Shown: positions 10,192-20,371 of the stretch, piece by piece
Numbering within the stretch: the stretch's first letter is position 1
Layout of the letters: each line of letters begins with the position of its first letter
Source of the DNA: Sporisorium sorghi
Taxonomy: Eukaryota; Basidiomycota; Ustilaginomycetes; Ustilaginales; Ustilaginaceae
Reading direction: 5' to 3'
NCBI GenBank assembly: GCA_023212695.1
Contig: JALCCG010000069.1
Span: 1 to 64,000, forward strand
DNA: 64,000 nucleotides
Notes under the pieces: generated by a model
What the model saw: the letters and a program-made list of their open reading frames with translations, nothing else
The model's database searches: none
Told to the model about the DNA's origin: nothing
Program-made: the position numbers and the translations under genes

Positions 10192-10199
10192 CTTATATA
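10192..10199 (-). promoter_or_regulatory. TATA box of the APQ12-like gene
   Basis: TATATAAG read on the minus strand, 57 bp upstream of the ATG at 10135. Confidence 0.5.
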
Positions 10200-10378
10200 C
10201 CCAAGCAGCGAGGATGGTAATGCTAGCTTGAGAAGCTGAACGAAGGCGGTAGACGTGGTGTTTGATGGCAGATGGCAGATGGTGATGATGTGGACGATAC
10301 GAGCAAAGACGTGGAAGCGGCTCAAGTCGAGTTTTCGACGTGGTCCCTGCATAGTTAAACAAAACTCAGCATTTCCTC

Positions 10379-10400
10379 AAAAAAAAAAAAAAAAAAAAAA
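10379..10400. repeat. Poly(A) tract, 22 nt
   Basis: Perfect A22 run in the divergent promoter. Confidence 0.9.
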
Positions 10401-10700
10401 CACCAAAAAATCACAGGCGCGAATCGGCGTGAATCGACGTGGAGGAGGGTCTCTTGCCAATCTAACAAAGAGAAAAATTCGGACCGAGATGGATAAGCGA
10501 TCAGCCAGCAGACACCGTCCAACTGCCTGAAAAGCGCAATTTGACTGGCCATCTCGACGTGTCGGAAGAACCGTCCGTCTGCTAACGTTATTCAAGCTAG
10601 AGTCACTCGGACCATCCGTCGATTCTCTCACCCATCACATCCTCCTCCTCCTCCTCCGTCGCCATCGTCGCCACCGTCGCCATTTTCAGACAAGCGCACC

Positions 10701-12776
10701 ATGTCGCGCTTCCTCGGGCGACTCTCTCGCACACCTTCTACGCACTCGGTCAAGAGCCAGGCTTCTGCTGAACCTCTGCCTCCAAAGACGTCCGAGATCC
10801 TCACCAAGCCGGCACCAGGATGCACGCCCAAACCCATCGAGCCTCTGTCGGCTGAACAGCAGCAAAAAGTGGCCGATCTTGAGAAATACATTCGACAAGT
10901 CTCCACCGAGCAACCTCCCAAACAAGACTACAAAGAGTGGGAGGACAAGTGGTTGAACGAGCACAACCTCTACCAGCGCTATCTGCGTGCAGCCAAGGGT
11001 GATCTCGAGAACGCCAAAAAGCGCATCAAGTCGACGCTCGAATGGAGGAGAGATTTCCGTCCCGAGATCATCGCTCCCGGCAGTGTCTCTCACGAGGCTG
11101 AAACGGGCAAACAGATCGTCTCTGGCTTCGACAACGACGGCAGACCGCTCATCTACCTCCGTCCCGCTCGCGAAAACACCACCTCCAGCGACGCCCAAGT
11201 CCGCTACCTCGTATGGACCCTGGAGCGCGCCATCGACTTTATGCCGCCGGGCGTCGAGAACTACGCCATCATCATCGACTACCACAAGGCCACCTCGCAG
11301 TCCAACCCTAGCCTGTCAACGGCGAGAGCTGTCGCCAACATCCTCCAGAACCACTACGTGGAACGACTCGGTCGCGCATTTATTGTCAATGTGCCTTGGT
11401 TCATCAACGCCTTTTTCACTGCGGTCACGCCCTTTTTGGACCCGGTTACGAAGGAGAAGATTCGCTTCAACGCCAACCTCGCCGAGTTTGTGCCCGCGGA
11501 CCAGCTCGATGCTGAGTTTGCGGGCGGGAGGTACAACTACGAGTGGGATTTCCAAAAGTACTGGAGCACTCTCATCGACGTTGGTAACATTGCAGACGAT
11601 GGCACGCGTAAGACCGGCGGCGCTGTGGAGCAGAAGCCAACGCAAGAGCCAACGCAAGATGCAGCAAATGACGAGGCTGTACAGAAACACGCCAACGCCA
11701 TCGCGGCTTCCCAGCTGACGGAGGAAGGTGCCACCGTGGGTCTCGGTGCGGCTGCCGGCACTACGGCTGCTCTTGCCGTCGTCGGAGGTGCCGCTGCCGC
11801 TGCTGCCGATACTGCCGACAAGACTTCTTCCGCGTACAAATACCTCCAAAGCACGCCGGACTACGAAGAGCTGCTCTCGAAATACGACACATTCCTCTTC
11901 GACTGCGACGGCGTCCTCTGGTCCGGCGACGACACCATCCCCGGCGTCGTCTCGGTCCTGCAAAAACTGCGTCAGCGCGGCAAATCCATCATCTTTGTCA
12001 CCAACAACGCCTCAAAATCGCGTCAGACGTACCTCAAAAAGTTTGCAGGCATGAACATCCAAGCGTCAATCGACGAGGTGTTTTCCTCATCCTACGCTTC
12101 CGCCGTCTATCTGAAGAAGGTGCTCGACTTCCCGGCGGATCGCAAGGTGTACGTGATCGGCATGCACGGTATCGAGGAGGAGCTGGACGCTGAGGGCATC
12201 TTGCACTGCGGCGGCACGGATCCGGAGGATAACAAGTTCTTGTCCGCGCTTGATTTCACATCGTTGCAGAACGACGATGCGATCGATCCCAAGGTCGGCG
12301 CCGTGGTGTGTGGGTTCGACATGCACATGTCGTACATCAAGCTGGCCAAGGCGTTTAAGCACCTGACGCGGCCTGGGTTCGACGGCGCTGTTGAGGCTGG
12401 CAAGGAGGGCGGAGGATGCCATTTCATCTTGACTAATGACGACTCGACGTTCCCGGCGAAAGGCGGGCCATGGCCGGGTGCGGGTAGTTTGTCCAGCCCG
12501 CTGATTTTCTCGACCAAACGCACACCTACGATCGTGGGCAAGCCGCACAAGCCCATGCTCGACTGCATCATTGCGACGAAGCAGTTTGATCCCAAGCGCG
12601 CGATTATGGTTGGCGACAGGCTCAACACGGATATCGAGTTCGCCAAGGCCGGTGGGATTGCGAGTCTGCTCGTGCTGACCGGTATTTCCAAGAGGGACGA
12701 GATCGAGGGGCCAGAGGCGAAGACCGTGCCGGACTTTTTGATTGACAGCTTGGGCGATCTGGATGCTGTTCCGTAG
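10701..12776 (+). CDS. Fusion: CRAL-TRIO (Sec14-like) domain plus PHO13-type HAD phosphatase
   Basis: One uninterrupted frame of 691 residues encodes two enzymatically distinct modules. Residues about 75-290 are a Sec14-like lipid-binding unit: a CRAL-TRIO N region (YQRYLRAAKGDLENAKKRI) followed by GRPLIYLRPARENT, YAIIIDYHKAT, and the lid/exit region AFIVNVPWFINAFF. Residues about 390-690 are a HAD-superfamily type IIA phosphatase like yeast Pho13 (4-nitrophenylphosphatase/phosphoglycolate phosphatase). Motif I FLFDCDGVLW has the nucleophile Asp401 and Asp403, motif II is FVTNNASKS, a Lys lies in the GKPHKPM motif, and motif IV is GDRLNTD (638-644). The linker (about 300-385) is Ala/Gly/Thr-rich. 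No stop, start or splice signal is needed between the modules. Phospholipid transfer coupled to metabolite repair or phosphatase action is speculation. Confidence 0.92.
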   Translation: MSRFLGRLSRTPSTHSVKSQASAEPLPPKTSEILTKPAPGCTPKPIEPLSAEQQQKVADLEKYIRQVSTEQPPKQDYKEWEDKWLNEHNLYQRYLRAAKGDLENAKKRIKSTLEWRRDFRPEIIAPGSVSHEAETGKQIVSGFDNDGRPLIYLRPARENTTSSDAQVRYLVWTLERAIDFMPPGVENYAIIIDYHKATSQSNPSLSTARAVANILQNHYVERLGRAFIVNVPWFINAFFTAVTPFLDPVTKEKIRFNANLAEFVPADQLDAEFAGGRYNYEWDFQKYWSTLIDVGNIADDGTRKTGGAVEQKPTQEPTQDAANDEAVQKHANAIAASQLTEEGATVGLGAAAGTTAALAVVGGAAAAAADTADKTSSAYKYLQSTPDYEELLSKYDTFLFDCDGVLWSGDDTIPGVVSVLQKLRQRGKSIIFVTNNASKSRQTYLKKFAGMNIQASIDEVFSSSYASAVYLKKVLDFPADRKVYVIGMHGIEEELDAEGILHCGGTDPEDNKFLSALDFTSLQNDDAIDPKVGAVVCGFDMHMSYIKLAKAFKHLTRPGFDGAVEAGKEGGGCHFILTNDDSTFPAKGGPWPGAGSLSSPLIFSTKRTPTIVGKPHKPMLDCIIATKQFDPKRAIMVGDRLNTDIEFAKAGGIASLLVLTGISKRDEIEGPEAKTVPDFLIDSLGDLDAVP

Positions 12777-13330
12777 ATGGTGTGTTCGATGTAGATGTGG
12801 AAGGATGAACAATTTCACACATAGATTTCTTCGTGTTGATGGAGGCGTGACGTGGGTGAGGGGAGAAGGGTTGTGTGTCGTTCCGTTTTGGAGCGGCTTG
12901 ACACAGGTCCGACGACCAACCTTAATCATCTTTCCTCTCCTCCGTCTTGAATGGCTTCCATTTTCTATCAGTGTGATGAGGGATGTGACACAAGAAGCTG
13001 TGGCGTTCACGAGGAGGTCTGGAAGAGTGCGGAAAGGTGGCGGATGCGGAAGTCGATCGAGGTTGGAGGAAGGACATATAAGGAGGGGCGCTTGACCGTC
13101 CGGCGACCTCCCCTTCCTTCCTTTTGGTAAGGGCGCTTCTCGAGGAGGTTCGACGTCCTCTTCTGGTATCATCTACATCTCCGCATCCCCTCTCCGCTCA
13201 TCCACCTTCAAGCTGCTCATCGTCATCCACTCTTCTCCGTGCCGCACATTCCCTCACACGTTCTCACTCTCACTCTCACTCGCACTCACCCCTCCCCCTC
13301 CCTCTTCCGCCCATCAGCAGCACCTCCAAA
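12777..13330. other. Intergenic/promoter, CT-rich leader
   Basis: Separates the fusion gene from the Gln-rich gene. A TATA-like element lies at about 13076-13082, followed by a strongly pyrimidine-rich leader with TCTCAC repeats. The open frame extends upstream to 13124 but only with a non-ATG start. Confidence 0.55.
13076..13082 (+). promoter_or_regulatory. TATA-like element of the Gln-rich gene
   Basis: ATATAAG about 250 bp upstream of the ATG at 13331, at the start of a pyrimidine-rich stretch. Confidence 0.4.
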
Positions 13331-14458
13331 ATGCCTCCCCGCATCCCCCACTACCCCAACCGACCGGCCCCTCCCCCATCCAGCACCGAACCCCTGTACG
13401 ACATGGTCATCAACCAGCGCATCCCGTCACCTCAGTCCGAGATGCGCGAGTTGCTGCTTCACGACCTCGACCGCTGGACGCAGCGGCTGGTGATCCGTGC
13501 CGATGCTGGCGGACACCATCATGCGGTTTTTCACCGCTTCACTTTGCCGTGGCCGCAGGTGTGGGAGGTTTTGGATGGGACGGATCTGCGGTACGTGACT
13601 GAGGTGGAGATTAAGGTTTGTGAGGATCAGGTGCACCACGAGCGTCAGCAGAACAAGCGGGTGGGAGACGGGCAGGAGCACCAGCAACGCGGTGCGGAGT
13701 TGAACCACCATGCTCGGCCGCACCTGAGCGCGGTGAGATCGACTCAGGCTGTTCAACCCCCGCAGCCACACAATCACACCACCTTGCCCGAACAGATTCA
13801 GCGATGGGTTCAGGAAGTGCAGCGACACCATGTGCAGCAGCAGCAGCTGAAGCACGAGGTCGATGACGATAGCCGTCCCAACCGCACGACCCACTTTCCC
13901 GAGCTGGAGGATAGCGCGATGGACTTCGTCCCGCACGTCCAGGAAGAACAACCGCAGCAGCCGCAGCAGCATTCGACGCCGTCGCAGCAGCGTACCGTCG
14001 TGGTTCCCGAAAGCGTGAATCGGATTCTGCAGCAGCTCAAACAACACCGTCAGCGACAGCCACAGCAGCACGAGGCAGACCAAACTCGCTCCTCGGATGC
14101 GAAGAACCCTGTCCAGCTGGACGACAGCGCGATGGATCCCACCCGGCATGTCCAGGACGAACAGCAGCAGCCCCCTCCCCCGCTGGCTGGAGCGAAACGT
14201 ATCCTTGTTGAGATGTCAGAGCAGGAACAGCTGTCTCGACGGGTGCGTGCCAGACGCACCCTCGTTTTGCCTGGTCAACAGCAGCAGCAGCATCAGCAGC
14301 AGCCCCCGCCCCAGCTCCAGCACCAGCCTCGTCAGTGGGCTCGACACCGAGTTGTGCCTTTTGGAGCAAACATGCGCGTACAACAAGCTGGCACGAAGAG
14401 GATGGCGGAGGACGAGGATTCCGGCATGGTCGACGGCAAGCGCAAGAGGGATGATTAG
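13331..14458 (+). CDS. Glutamine-rich low-complexity protein of unknown function
   Basis: Single exon, 375 residues from the first ATG (context AAA-ATG). The N-terminal 100 residues look folded: REL-LLHDLDRWTQRL, then FHRFTLPWPQVWEVLDGTD and YVTEVEIKV. The remainder is dominated by Gln, His, Pro and Arg, with runs such as QQQQQ and PQPHNH. Two imperfect copies of a motif occur: LEDSAMDFVPHVQEEQ and LDDSAMDPTRHVQDEQ, each preceded by a Gln-rich segment. The C-terminus is basic (KRKRDD), possibly a nuclear localisation signal. I do not recognise a family. Gln-rich composition is common in transcriptional or RNA-binding regulators, but that is only suggestive. Confidence 0.65.
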   Translation: MPPRIPHYPNRPAPPPSSTEPLYDMVINQRIPSPQSEMRELLLHDLDRWTQRLVIRADAGGHHHAVFHRFTLPWPQVWEVLDGTDLRYVTEVEIKVCEDQVHHERQQNKRVGDGQEHQQRGAELNHHARPHLSAVRSTQAVQPPQPHNHTTLPEQIQRWVQEVQRHHVQQQQLKHEVDDDSRPNRTTHFPELEDSAMDFVPHVQEEQPQQPQQHSTPSQQRTVVVPESVNRILQQLKQHRQRQPQQHEADQTRSSDAKNPVQLDDSAMDPTRHVQDEQQQPPPPLAGAKRILVEMSEQEQLSRRVRARRTLVLPGQQQQQHQQQPPPQLQHQPRQWARHRVVPFGANMRVQQAGTKRMAEDEDSGMVDGKRKRDD

Positions 14459-17400
14459 GACGCAGGCGGCTGTTTTGACGGCTTCCGCGTAGGTCAACGG
14501 TACAAGAAGAAGCGCAGAGCGTCAGACAGCGACAAAGTGACGACACGAGTCGACACAGAGAAAGGTGGCAGCTAACGGAGCAACCGATGAGGGAGGATTG
14601 AACTGCAGGATCGGGAGCGGATCGGCGGAGGAGAGTGCGAGATTTCGCTCAGGATCCGCAACAGAAGCGCTAGGCACGAACGAAGACGACGTAGCACCCT
14701 CGACACGGCGACGTAGGGAGAAACAGAACTCAATCGGAGCTGAAGCATGTAGCGCCCAATGTTCATGCTACAAAGCGAAGGCATACGACAGTAGCGAAGA
14801 GGACCCGCTGATACAGCGAAAAGCATATCAACCCTGGCGTCAAAAACGAGAGAAGAACAGACATGCGGTGCTCCAGACAAATCAACGAAGAGGAGGAGAG
14901 CGTGAAAAGTGGGGTTGCGGGGTAATTTTTCTTTCTCAGGCAGGAACCGCCGCCTGCACCCGAATGCTCTTTAATCGCCTGCCGAATGGCGCAGCGCAGC
15001 GCTCTCGCCTATCAGCAAAGCTATCTCGTACAAGATCATACGAATGTACTCAGAACAGCAAGGTGTGATACTGCTTCAATCACAGGCACTGGAAGCTCAA
15101 CGTTGGTCAATTGTGAATGGCACTTAGGAAGGCGTTGGTTGGTTGAGCCTCAGTCTCGATCGGGCGATTCCCGATCTCTCGCACTGCTTCCCAGCCGGAT
15201 TCGGCAGAGCAAGCGAAAAATGAAAAGACGCCTGTTGCGAACGCGTCACCGCACATCTGACCCTTCCTCTGCCTTTCCTGCCCTTGTAACCCTTGATCCC
15301 CCACCTCGTGTGGCTTTTGACAGACGGCTGTTTCATCGGTCGATCGACCGCCATCTGCTCACTCATACGACATTTAAGCTTTGGCTCGACACGAATCGCA
15401 TGTTTTGTTCTCGTACAACACGGCCGCAGTCGTACATAAAGCCCAGATCAGTGGAGAATGCGGGGTCAGGAACGACTTTGTACACAACATTGTTCGAATT
15501 TCTGTTTCGAGGAGCAGCAGCGCGGGGAGTGAGCGAGGCTGATATCGAAATCAAACGCTGCGAGTCTGAAGCAGGGGCACAAACTGGCTGAACTCCGCCA
15601 TCATGCGGACTTTAACCCTAAGTCAATTGTTTTTACGAGCTCCGCTAGAAAAGTAGGCGTAAAAAAACAGAATCGGTCGTGCTTGCACATGCATCACCGC
15701 TGAGCTGCATCGACGATGGGAAAATCGAGTTCACCTGCCGCCGACCTAACCAGCACCGCCAAAGCCTTCGGCTCAGCATTTTTTATTTTTTTTTTTCCGC
15801 TTGCAAGGCGCTTAACGACGACACTCTGTGAGCGAAAAACGTTGGGCCTCCGACAAACAACTCTGTCCTTGACCGATACTCGTGCGAGCTTCGGGGCGCT
15901 TTCACGCCTATTCGAGACATCGTCGTACGACTTTTGCAACGTCTTGAACTGGGTGTTGGTGGTGCAAAGATGAGATGATGGTTGTCGAGCATGGATCTTC
16001 GAAGTCTGTACATTGAGCATGGCTCGACCCGGCCGCGGCTCGAACTCTCCATCAAAGAGAACCTTTCTCTTGCATCCCCAACTCGAAATAGCAAACCGTC
16101 TGTCGATTTATGCGAGCCGCGCCCTGTTTTGGCTGCTCCTCACCTGTGAGTTGAGTGAAATTCCTTTTTTTTTTTTTTTTTTTTTTTTTTCGTCAAAATT
16201 TCGAAAAAGAAAAACCCCGTCGCAGCCTCGCTTAGCAAGTGCAGGCAACAGCCCTATTCTTAGGATCTTTTCTAGGTTGACTCGTCTTGTGCCCGCCTGT
16301 CAACCAACGCCTTTTCGCACAAGGCTCAGCAAGCTCAGCCTCCGAAAAAAAAAAAAACAATCGCTGCGTGCAGAGTCGCAGCGAACGTTGGAACCGCAGC
16401 CCATCAGCGGCGGGAAAAATTTTAAGGAAAAAAAAAAAAAAAGGAATTGGAAGTTCCCCGCTTGTCGATCCTCCTTTTCTGTGAGACGACGAGGCCCTTG
16501 CTTCGTGCTGCGTCTTTTTTTCACTGAGCTTTGTGATGCTTTTGCATGAGAAAAGCGATCCCTCCCATCCGCCAATCTTCGTCACCATCGCTCTTGAAGC
16601 AACGTCAAGCATGTCAACTCTATCTTCGAGGAAACTGCGAATGAGTGTGCAGAGGGTACGAGCCTCGAGAGCTCATCATCGAGAGTGTTCATGAGAGGAG
16701 GGAAAACAGAGAGAGGGGGAAGGGGCGCCCAACTGAATCAATCTGCAGCATGGGTCTCGCCTAAAGTGCGACCGCCTCTGTGCGAGAGAGCGCACGATCC
16801 TAATTTAAATTACTGTAGACGGCGAGACCTCTCTTTTTCTCCGTTTCCCCCCCTTTTGATACCCCGCTCAATCCTCCTGCTCGTCCCAATTAGCGCCTCT
16901 GACGACAAAGACCACTGGATGGATGGATGCGAAAACGGCTCTTGGATGATACTCGCGCTGGGCTGAAGGGTCTCTTTCTGGAGTGTCCCCGTGCAAATCT
17001 TTGCAGACGCCCATTTTCCCCACTTCGTGCTGCCCTGCGCTGCAACGTTTGGCTTGGCTTGGCTTTGGTCCTTCGTCCTCTTTGTATGATCTTTGTGCCT
17101 CCTTGCTCCGTCGCCGCTTCTTGTTGACCTCCTACATCCATCCTTTCCCTTTCCTTTCCCCTAATCCTCCCCGACTCGACCGACCTCGACGTTTCCTATT
17201 CTCATCACCATCATCATCATCACCCATCACCACGGTTCTTGCTGCTGCTGTATCTACATCCCCACCACCGGTCGAGTCGTTGTACATCAGCTCTTCATAC
17301 GCTAGTTTCTCCCCAACCATCCGCATCTCGTCCGGATCCTACAGCTAACTCCAGCACCCAGTCGGATTGTCAGCCGGTTCAATCACCATCCTCATACTCG

Positions 17401-17472
17401 AGATCTCGCAGGGAAAACACACTACATCCTCATCTCCTATCCAGTGTCACAAACTAGCACACTTGGGTCAAC
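14459..17472. other. 3 kb stretch without a convincing gene
   Basis: The largest non-genic stretch in the window. It contains T26 at 16165-16190, A13 at 16345-16357 and A15 at 16428-16442. Frames of up to 201 codons exist (for example 14565-15068 and 14986-15591, plus strand), but they have unremarkable composition, no motif and no neighbouring splice partner. The last 600 bp (16850-17472) are CT-rich and probably form the promoter and leader of the membrane-protein gene at 17473. Non-coding RNA or a rapidly evolving gene cannot be excluded. Confidence 0.5.
16165..16190. repeat. Poly(T) tract, 26 nt
   Basis: Perfect T26 run; two shorter A runs follow within 280 bp. Confidence 0.9.
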
Positions 17473-18615
17473 ATGGGACTCCCAGCCCGCCGTTCGCTGA
17501 CGGTGGCCGAGCCGGCGCGCAACTCGCTGCCCGGCGCTCCCCACCCCAACATCATGCTCGTGATCCGCTTCCTCGTCACGGGCCTCGTGTGTCTGCTCTC
17601 GCTCGCCACGGCCATCATCTGCATCCTGGTGGTCAACTACTACAACACGCACGATCCGATCATCCGCCCATCGTGGGGATCGCTCATCTACCTCATCGTG
17701 CTCGGTCTGCTCACGCCCATCATCTACTTTGGCTACAACATCTTCCTGCCGCTCATGCCGTTTATCAACTACGGCGATTTCCTGTACGGCCTGTTCATGG
17801 TCAAGGTGGAGCTGCTGCTGCAGTTTGCCATGTGCGTGCTGTGGGTGTCGGGAGCGTTGGCGTATGCGTGCGATTTGCGCGGGCGGGAGAACTGCCAGTT
17901 CGACGGGTACTGGCATTACGAAAAGCCGGCTAACTTTGGCCATGTGTGCGATCTGATCAACTACGCGGTCGGGTTTGCGTACGCTACGTTCGGCGTGCAG
18001 GTGTTTTTGTTCGTCATCGAGACGCTGTACGGCGTGTACATCTTTTTGTTCCTGGATCAGGAGAGCCTGAACGAGCCGCACTTTGAGTGGGGCAGGAGGG
18101 CGTACAACTATGCGCAGCAGACCAAGCAGCAGCAGCGCCAGGCGGCGATTGGACGTTCGCCTCCCGGGCGCTTTGCGCGCGCGCTCGGCGGTGCAGGTGC
18201 AGGCGCAGCGGTGCACAGGAACGAGGGCAGGAGGAGCCCCGGCAGCAGCTCGGCGTCGAGCGAGGGCGGCTCGTCGCGTGGTGTGGGCAGGAGGGGCGCA
18301 GCGTATGCCGAGGCCGAGATGGAGTCGAGGGCGTCGGCGCCGATTTCGCTGGGAAGCCGCGGTAGGAGGGGAGCGGCGTATGGCGGGATGGCGGAGGAGG
18401 ATGAGGAGTCGCAGGTTGCGGGTAGGCCGCTGTCGGCGTCGTCGTCGCAGGGTGTGGGTGGCGGACCGTTGGCAGCGGCGGCAGCGGCGGGTGGCGAGAG
18501 GGGCGGTCACCGGGCGACGAGCTCGAGGGGCGGCGGGTCGAGGAGGTCGCGCCGTGGTCCGCTGTCGGATGAGGAGAGCGGGTGGCATCTGCGCGAGGAG
18601 GATTCCGAGCGCTAG
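17473..18615 (+). CDS. Four-helix (MARVEL-like) membrane protein with a disordered tail
   Basis: Single exon, 380 residues. Hydrophobic segments fall at about residues 28-52, 67-95, 104-130 and 160-194, a four-helix layout similar to fungal MARVEL-domain plasma-membrane proteins. Between helices 3 and 4 lies a short loop with two cysteines (CDLRGRENC) and a conserved-looking GYWHYEKPANFGHVCD. The 185-residue C-terminal tail is rich in Arg, Gly, Ser and Ala, is predicted disordered and probably cytosolic. No enzyme motif is present. The ATG follows a 5' region with CAT/CCT-rich simple sequence. The family assignment is tentative; the membrane topology is well supported. Confidence 0.78.
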   Translation: MGLPARRSLTVAEPARNSLPGAPHPNIMLVIRFLVTGLVCLLSLATAIICILVVNYYNTHDPIIRPSWGSLIYLIVLGLLTPIIYFGYNIFLPLMPFINYGDFLYGLFMVKVELLLQFAMCVLWVSGALAYACDLRGRENCQFDGYWHYEKPANFGHVCDLINYAVGFAYATFGVQVFLFVIETLYGVYIFLFLDQESLNEPHFEWGRRAYNYAQQTKQQQRQAAIGRSPPGRFARALGGAGAGAAVHRNEGRRSPGSSSASSEGGSSRGVGRRGAAYAEAEMESRASAPISLGSRGRRGAAYGGMAEEDEESQVAGRPLSASSSQGVGGGPLAAAAAAGGERGGHRATSSRGGGSRRSRRGPLSDEESGWHLREEDSER

Positions 18616-19128
18616 ACACACACGACATTACATTCCTTTTTGGTTCTCTCACTTCTCCCCCCTCCCTTCGCCATCCCCCGAGATGCAGGACTCTTGCACA
18701 CCCAACGCTCGTTCAGTCGCTCTTCTCGCCACGCTCCCTTAATTCTTGCTGTCGTTCGAGCATCCCTCTCCCTTTCCGGGTTGTCTCGCCCTAGGTCTTT
18801 CCATGTCTTCTTCTTCTTCGCTTTCTCCTCTTGCTTTAGGTCACTGTCCTTATGGCTTTATCTTGTTTGCTCTTTCTCTCTCAATGAATATGTTCTACAC
18901 TCGCTTCACAAGCTTTCCGTCGTGCTGCATGTGTTTTGTCTGAGAGTCTGAGCAAGTTGTCTGAATAGACTTGTGAGCATGCGGGATGCTGAATGCTGCA
19001 GGGTTCCACCTTCGCTCAAACAGACGGGCACACAGGTTCAGAGGTGAGACCGGAAAGAATGTCGGCCGCGGACAGCGCGGATGGGGTATATTGAACGAAA
19101 AGATACAAGTACATATGAAGACCAGACG
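18616..19128. other. Convergent 3' intergenic region
   Basis: Lies between the stop codons of the membrane protein (+) and YJU2 (-). The first half is very T/C-rich. No gene seen. Confidence 0.5.
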
Positions 19129-20028
19129 TCACTTCTTCTTGCGAACCAGACCGAAAGCGTTGGGAGCGTTCTTCTTCTTCTTGACCGCTGGTGCTGCAAC
19201 AGCAGCCGGGCTGGGAATCGAGGTGCTGGAAGCAGCAGCTTTCATCGCCAGCAACGTGTGCACGTCAGGCTCTGCTTCAGCTTCGTCGTCTAGCTTGCGC
19301 TTGACCGTGACTGCATTGCTGGTTGTGCCGGAGGAGTGCGGACCGTCGAGAGCCTTGCCAAAGTACTTTTGGACGAGCGCTTCGTCCTCCTGTTGCGCTT
19401 TTGCCTGTTCTTGTTCCTCGATGCTCTTTGCTGTGAGTGGTGCGTCTGCTGACGAGGGGCCTTGCGATCTGTTATGAAGTTTGGCGAGGACCGCATCTGT
19501 ATCGACCCTCTCTAAGCGGGCGTTTCGTGTGCGAATGTCCTGCAGCGCATCCAGAATCTCCATCTCGCGCCGCGAGTCCAACGTCCTCGCTTCCAACTGC
19601 TTCATCGGATCCGCCTCCATCCTCGCCAACTTCTTCTCCAGCTTCTCCTCCTCGGTCAGCAGCTTGTCCTCTTCGTCCACATCGTCGTCCTCCTTCGTGG
19701 GCACGAAATTGCGGCTGGCGCCGTGCTCGGCCGTGTAGTCCGCATTCTTGGGATCCGTCTTGAACGTGATCTCCGCCGAACACTGCGTGCACTTGATGTA
19801 GAATCGAAAGATCTTGATGCCGTAGTAGTCCTCGCCGACGACGAGCTCTTTGCGCGCGTTGAACTTCTTGCCCTTGTAGATGTACTCGCCGCACGTGTTG
19901 CATCGCATCGAGTAGGGGGCCATGAGACGCACGGTTTGTTGTTGGTCTTTAGGCGCTTTGCGGCGTGGGATCTTGGAGGGGTCGAAGTCCGGCGGGTAGT
20001 AGTGGTTGAGGGCTTTGCGATCGGCCAT
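19129..20028 (-). CDS. YJU2: Splicing factor YJU2 / CCDC94 homologue
   Basis: Single exon, 299 residues. The start [22 protein letters not shown] and the paired CxxC motifs ([21 protein letters not shown] and FYIKCTQC), followed by [21 protein letters not shown], are diagnostic of the YJU2/Cwf16/CCDC94 family. It is a nuclear step-specific factor that joins the activated spliceosome and promotes the first catalytic step. The middle part is acidic and coiled-coil-like ([25 protein letters not shown]). The C-terminus is basic and ends in VRKKK. Divergent from the F-box-like gene. Confidence 0.95.
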   Translation of the reverse strand: MADRKALNHYYPPDFDPSKIPRRKAPKDQQQTVRLMAPYSMRCNTCGEYIYKGKKFNARKELVVGEDYYGIKIFRFYIKCTQCSAEITFKTDPKNADYTAEHGASRNFVPTKEDDDVDEEDKLLTEEEKLEKKLARMEADPMKQLEARTLDSRREMEILDALQDIRTRNARLERVDTDAVLAKLHNRSQGPSSADAPLTAKSIEEQEQAKAQQEDEALVQKYFGKALDGPHSSGTTSNAVTVKRKLDDEAEAEPDVHTLLAMKAAASSTSIPSPAAVAAPAVKKKKNAPNAFGLVRKKK

Positions 20029-20371
20029 CTTGAGGGAAGGAGAGTGCGGACACTGATGTGTGTGCCGCTAGGAGAGGAGATGCAATGGTGAGGTGGCGGT
20101 TGTGGTGGAAAGGAGGCCAGATGCACTGTGGGCTCAGTCTTTTAGGTTTTGACCTTTGCTGAACCCTGTGAGATCGGGTGTATTTTTGGCTGGATCGGGC
20201 AAGTGGAGGAAAGCGAGTCCAAAAGATGTCACCGAACGCCGATCTTTGTCCAACTCTCGCCACCACAAGAACACCGATACCTCTCTCAAACAGCTTCGAT
20301 CATCACCTCTGTTCGAGCTACGAAACACCAGAAATGATCGAGTAGCATCACTGAAATCCGCGTTGGCAGCC
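20029..20371. other. Divergent promoter of YJU2 and the F-box-like gene
   Basis: 343 bp. No TATA box is evident. The downstream frame stays open upstream of 20372 but has no ATG. Confidence 0.5.

Larger units (their letters stand above)
10136..10700. other. Divergent promoter region with poly(A)22
   Basis: Shared upstream region of the APQ12-like gene (-) and the fusion gene (+). It contains an A22 tract (10379-10400) and CTC/GCC trinucleotide repeats just before the ATG at 10701. Confidence 0.55.

Noticed and set aside
11600..11880. Split of the fusion gene into two genes
   Set aside because: No stop codon, no TATA box and no intron signal pair that would separate them; the linker keeps the same frame and codon use.
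14965..15045. tRNA-like stretch (GGCGCAG followed by CTCGCCTATCA)
   Set aside because: No GTTCGA B box and no acceptor stem complementarity could be found.
14565..15068. 167-codon plus-strand frame in the 3 kb gap
   Set aside because: No motif, Arg/Ala/Gly composition like random GC-rich DNA, and no convincing splice partner.
17437..18621. 394-codon minus-strand frame opposite the four-helix membrane protein
   Set aside because: Arg/Pro/His-rich shadow. The plus strand shows four clean membrane segments.
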